A stretch of 64,000 nucleotides of DNA from Polyangiaceae bacterium UTPRO1 (lineage in GTDB: Bacteria; Desulfobacterota; Binatia; UTPRO1). The notes under the pieces were generated by a model. That model was not told the origin of the DNA and did no database searches. It was given only the letters and a program-made list of their open reading frames with translations. The stretch lies in contig MWST01000004.1 of assembly GCA_002050235.1 (NCBI GenBank), forward strand, positions 1 to 64,000, written 5' to 3'. The stretch's first letter is position 1. Each line of letters starts with the position of its first letter. Below, in pieces: positions 61,582 to 64,000 of this stretch. Position numbers and translations under genes: made by a program.

Positions 61582-61959
61582 TTACGCCGCTCGTTCCTCG
61601 ACCATGGTGAGGCGCACGCCATGCGCGGCTCCCGGATCGACCGCGAGCGCGCGGGCGCCGCCTTTGGCCTCGACGGTGAAACCGATGCCGGCCTTGCGGA
61701 GCGCTGCTTCCGCCTCCGAGAGACTGCGGACTTCCAGGCAGACCTCGGCCATCCCTTCGCCGCTGCGCGCAAGGACGGCCGCGAGCGGCGTTCCCGGCGC
61801 CGGCGAGACGAAGGCGAGGCGTGCGTCGCCGATCGCCAGCGCCGGTGCGCCGACGACCGGAGGCGACGGGGGGAGCTCGAAGTGGTCGCGGAACGTCGCC
61901 GCCGCGCCTTCGGCGTCCGGCGTCACGACGACGACGTGGTCGATCCTGCGTGCTTCCAT
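61582..61959 (-). CDS. VOC-family (glyoxalase-like) protein
   Basis: 125 residues: one VOC module pair, RIDHVVVVTPDAEGAAATFRD at the start and GMAEVCLEVRSLSEAEAAL in the middle, ending with the Asp/His-rich GAAHGVRLTMVEE. It starts at ATG 61959, which shares one base with the stop of the epimerase (TGATG). It may be a divergent duplicate of that enzyme. Function unknown. Confidence 0.8.
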   Translation of the reverse strand: MEARRIDHVVVVTPDAEGAAATFRDHFELPPSPPVVGAPALAIGDARLAFVSPAPGTPLAAVLARSGEGMAEVCLEVRSLSEAEAALRKAGIGFTVEAKGGARALAVDPGAAHGVRLTMVEERAA

Positions 61960-62369
61960 CAGTGATGTTCCTCGATCGGCTGGGCGTACTCGATCAGCAC
62001 GCCCCGGGTCGCTGTCGGGTGCAGGAAGCAGATCATCCCGGCGAGTCCTAGGCGTGGCTTGTCGTCGATCACGCGGATGCCCTTGGCCTTGGCAGCCGCC
62101 AGCTCGGCGGCGACGTCGTCGGTCTCGAAACATAGGTGGTGCAGGCCCTCGCCGCGCTTGGCGAGGAACTTGCCGATGCCGCTGCGGTCGGAGAGCGGCT
62201 GCAATAGCTCGATCTCGCTCGCGCCGACCTTCAGGAGTGCGGCGGTCACGTCCTGGTCGCGCACCGTCTTCACGACCTGCACCGGTAGTCCGAGCACGTC
62301 GCGCCAGAAGCCGTAGGCCTGCTCGAGGTCGCGTACGACCACTCCGATGTGATGGATCTTCGAGAGCAC
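61959..62369 (-). CDS. Methylmalonyl-CoA epimerase-like VOC protein
   Basis: 136 residues from GTG 62369 (AAGGAG upstream). KIHHIGVVVRDLEQAYGFWRDVLGL is the epimerase lead; metal-binding residues sit in IHHIGVV, GLHHLCFETDD and GVLIEYAQP. It would interconvert (S)- and (R)-methylmalonyl-CoA in propionate metabolism. No mutase gene is in the window, so the assignment rests on the motif. Confidence 0.87.
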   Translation of the reverse strand: MLSKIHHIGVVVRDLEQAYGFWRDVLGLPVQVVKTVRDQDVTAALLKVGASEIELLQPLSDRSGIGKFLAKRGEGLHHLCFETDDVAAELAAAKAKGIRVIDDKPRLGLAGMICFLHPTATRGVLIEYAQPIEEHH

Positions 62370-62377
62370 TCCTCTCC

Positions 62378-63274
62378 TTACGCGACGCTCGCGACCAGGA
62401 AGTCGTTCGCGGTCGGCGGCGTCGTCGAGTAGTCGTAGAAGCCCTTGCCGCTCTTGCGGCCGAGCCAGCCGGCGAGCACCAGGCGCTTCAGGAGAGGGGG
62501 AGGGGTCAGGCGCGGCTCGTGGTACTCGTCGAAGAGGTTGTTCGCCATGTGGAAGACGATGTCGAGGCCGATGAAGTCGGCGAGCGCCAGCGGGCCCATG
62601 GGGTGATTGGCGCCGAGCTGCATCGCCGAGTCGATGGCGGCGATGGAGGCGAGGCCTTCCTGGGCGGTGCGGATGGCATCGACCATGTAGGGCGTGAGCA
62701 GGCGGTTCACGACGAAGCCGGTGAAGTCGCGGATGGTGACGCCGGTCTTCTTCACCTTGGCGGTGAAGTCCTGGGCGGCCCGCAGCACCTCGGGATCGGT
62801 GCGCAGAGTCGGTACGATCTCGACGAGCTTCATGATCGGAGCCGGGTTGAAGAAGTGGAGTCCGATCACCCGGGTCGGACGCCTGGTCGCTTCCGCGAGC
62901 GCCGTGATCGAGAGGGTCGAGGTGTTGGAGGCGAAGATCCCGCTCTCCTTGACGACGTCTTCCAGGCGTCCGAAGAGGCGGCGCTTCTCGTCGAGGTCCT
63001 CGATCACCGACTCGATGACGAGATCGCACTCGGCGAGATCGTGGATCTTGTTGGTGCAGGTGAGGCGGCCGAGCGTGGCGTCGAGCTCTTCCTGGGTGAG
63101 GCGCTGCTTCTCGACCTCGCGCTGCAAGGCTTTGGCGATCTTCTGCTTGCCGGCCTCGACGGGTCCTTCGGTCATCTTCACCAGGATGGTATCGATGCCG
63201 GCGCGCGCGCTCACTTGCGCCATACCGGTGCCCATCTGGCCGCTCCCGATCACGGCCACGCGACGAATCTCCAT
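62378..63274 (-). CDS. 3-Hydroxyacyl-CoA (3-hydroxybutyryl-CoA) dehydrogenase
   Basis: 298 residues. Rossmann RRVAVIGSGQMGTGMAQVSARAG; SNTSTLSITALAEATRRP; the catalytic His in GLHFFNPAPIMKLVEIV; FVVNRLLTPYMVDAIR; GANHPMGPLALADFIGLD. It oxidises 3-hydroxyacyl-CoA to 3-ketoacyl-CoA in beta-oxidation. It heads the minus-strand unit with the two VOC proteins. Confidence 0.96.
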   Translation of the reverse strand: MEIRRVAVIGSGQMGTGMAQVSARAGIDTILVKMTEGPVEAGKQKIAKALQREVEKQRLTQEELDATLGRLTCTNKIHDLAECDLVIESVIEDLDEKRRLFGRLEDVVKESGIFASNTSTLSITALAEATRRPTRVIGLHFFNPAPIMKLVEIVPTLRTDPEVLRAAQDFTAKVKKTGVTIRDFTGFVVNRLLTPYMVDAIRTAQEGLASIAAIDSAMQLGANHPMGPLALADFIGLDIVFHMANNLFDEYHEPRLTPPPLLKRLVLAGWLGRKSGKGFYDYSTTPPTANDFLVASVA

Positions 63275-63435
63275 GTGGATCGCTCCCCTTCGAAATTGAA
63301 TGCTGGTGCCGCGGCAGCAGAAAAAGCGGCGCGACTGTACGTGCCGGTGGCGCGATCGTCAACGACGCGGGTGCGGTGCCGGTAGGGGCCGGCGGCGGGA
63401 AGGGAGACCAGGGCGCATCGAGTTGCGAAACCGGG

Positions 63436-63459
63436 GGGCGCTGAGTAAAGGAAGCGCCC
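63436..63459. promoter_or_regulatory. Inverted repeat in the divergent hydroxyacyl-CoA dehydrogenase / edge-gene region
   Basis: GGGCGCT and AGCGCCC, 10-nt centre, about 40 nt before the plus-strand ATG 63500. A possible operator shared by both directions; no regulator is adjacent. Confidence 0.35.
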
Positions 63460-63499
63460 GCGTCCCCACCGTGAAGCCGATGCGAGAGGAGACTTCCTG

Positions 63500-64000
63500 A
63501 TGAGCAGCCAGTCGGCGAGCAGCGGCGAAGCTACTGCTATACTGCTCGCGGCTCTCGATCGCACCCTCGAGACCGTCGTTACCAAGGGTGCGGCACTTAC
63601 GCGCCAGGGTAAGGACATCGACGCCCATCAACCCCAGGCGGAGCGCATAGCCTACTTCGCGACCGAAGTGCGGGCGGCCAGATGCCTCGCGGCGTACGCG
63701 GCCGGGGAGGGCCGCGGCGAGCCGCACGTCGACGACATGGCGCTCGCCTTCGCGGCCGAGATCGCGAGCCGGGCCGCAGCGCAGCTCGACGCCCACGCCG
63801 ACGATCTCGGCATGTCCCCCGGCTGCATCGACGACACGCTCGCCACGCCTGCGGTGCGCGCCGCGATCCGCGCCGGCATGGCGGACGGCCGGCTCATGGC
63901 GATCGGCCGCCGCCAGTTGGAGGTCCGGGGCGTCAACAACAGCCCGATCGAGGAGCTCGCGGCCATGACCCGCGACGCCGTCCGCCAGTTCGCGAGCACC
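63500..64000 (+). CDS. Acyl-CoA dehydrogenase-like protein, cut off by the right window edge
   Basis: 167 in-frame codons without a stop up to the edge; ATG 63500 follows GAGGAGA. The visible part is all-helical: AILLAALDRTLETVVTKGAAL, DIDAHQPQAERIAYFATEV, RAARCLAAYAAGEG, then MADGRLMAIGRRQLEVRG. This looks like the N-terminal helical region of a divergent acyl-CoA dehydrogenase class, but no FAD motif is in the window. It is divergent from the hydroxyacyl-CoA dehydrogenase gene. Confidence 0.5.
   Translation, partial: MSSQSASSGEATAILLAALDRTLETVVTKGAALTRQGKDIDAHQPQAERIAYFATEVRAARCLAAYAAGEGRGEPHVDDMALAFAAEIASRAAAQLDAHADDLGMSPGCIDDTLATPAVRAAIRAGMADGRLMAIGRRQLEVRGVNNSPIEELAAMTRDAVRQFAST

Noticed and set aside
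1..64000. tRNA genes, rRNA, CRISPR arrays, transposases or integrases
   Set aside because: None was seen on either strand by eye; short RNAs could still be missed without a covariance search.

Overview
This is a high-GC (roughly 70 percent) bacterial chromosome window with dense, often overlapping genes on both strands. I see no mobile elements, CRISPR arrays, tRNA or rRNA. The gene content suggests an aerobic lipid- and acyl-CoA-degrading bacterium of the Desulfobacterota/Myxococcota/Binatota type. The clues are several acyl-CoA carboxylases, two acyl-CoA dehydrogenase-type genes, EtfAB with a membrane Fe-S oxidoreductase, secreted dockerin-like and myxobacterial-type Cys-rich proteins, and a cytochrome c oxidase cluster. 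The placement is inference; no marker gene fixes the taxon.

Layout. 1-4 kb: truncated acyltransferase, SDR epimerase, small unknown protein, zinc-independent MDR reductase, universal stress protein. 4-8.4 kb: RNase R and arginine decarboxylase SpeA. 8.5-14.3 kb: an acyl-CoA carboxylase (fused BC-BCCP chain and carboxyltransferase) enclosing two PaaI-type thioesterases. 14.4-16.5 kb: small unknown proteins, DUF192, Asp-nucleophile alpha/beta hydrolase. 16.7-23.6 kb: membrane Fe-S ETF:quinone oxidoreductase, a secreted FG-GAP/dockerin protein, etfBA, IclR and PadR regulators. 23.8-29.9 kb: formyl-THF-hydrolase-like protein, split methylcrotonyl-CoA-carboxylase-type alpha chain, hydrolase, MFS exporter, gpsA. 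30-39 kb: YceI, a Cys-repeat secreted protein, amidase, PrsW-like protease, hybrid kinase, AlaA aminotransferase. 39.1-44.2 kb: eight-gene cytochrome oxidase operon. 44.3-49.9 kb: patatin/hydrolase fusion, CBS protein, MCC beta chain, dienelactone hydrolase, flavin-fold protein. 50-59.6 kb: histidine kinases, VLCAD-like dehydrogenase, an epimerase-acyltransferase-patatin operon, HDOD protein. 59.6-64 kb: MFS, GIY-YIG-like protein, two VOC proteins, 3-hydroxyacyl-CoA dehydrogenase, and an edge-truncated gene that may be an acyl-CoA dehydrogenase.

How they fit. Acyl-CoA dehydrogenase(s) would pass electrons to EtfAB, then through the membrane Fe-S protein to quinone. 3-Hydroxyacyl-CoA dehydrogenase continues beta-oxidation. 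The MCC-type carboxylase and the methylmalonyl-CoA epimerase-like protein point to leucine/branched-chain and propionate metabolism. The cytochrome oxidase operon supplies the aerobic end of the chain.

Most notable: (i) two genes whose coding sequence clearly extends upstream of any ATG/GTG/TTG, one starting plausibly at CTG in a CTGA overlap with etfA and one (RNase R) lying in frame behind the speA stop; (ii) a cytochrome oxidase subunit I with Met in place of the K-channel lysine, encoded beside an unlisted 34-residue membrane peptide; (iii) near-identical promoter architecture on the two carboxylase genes, partly shared with etfB; (iv) a patatin-alpha/beta hydrolase fusion; and (v) a two-member family of small proteins of unknown function. 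I did not find a clearly new multi-gene defence or biosynthetic system.
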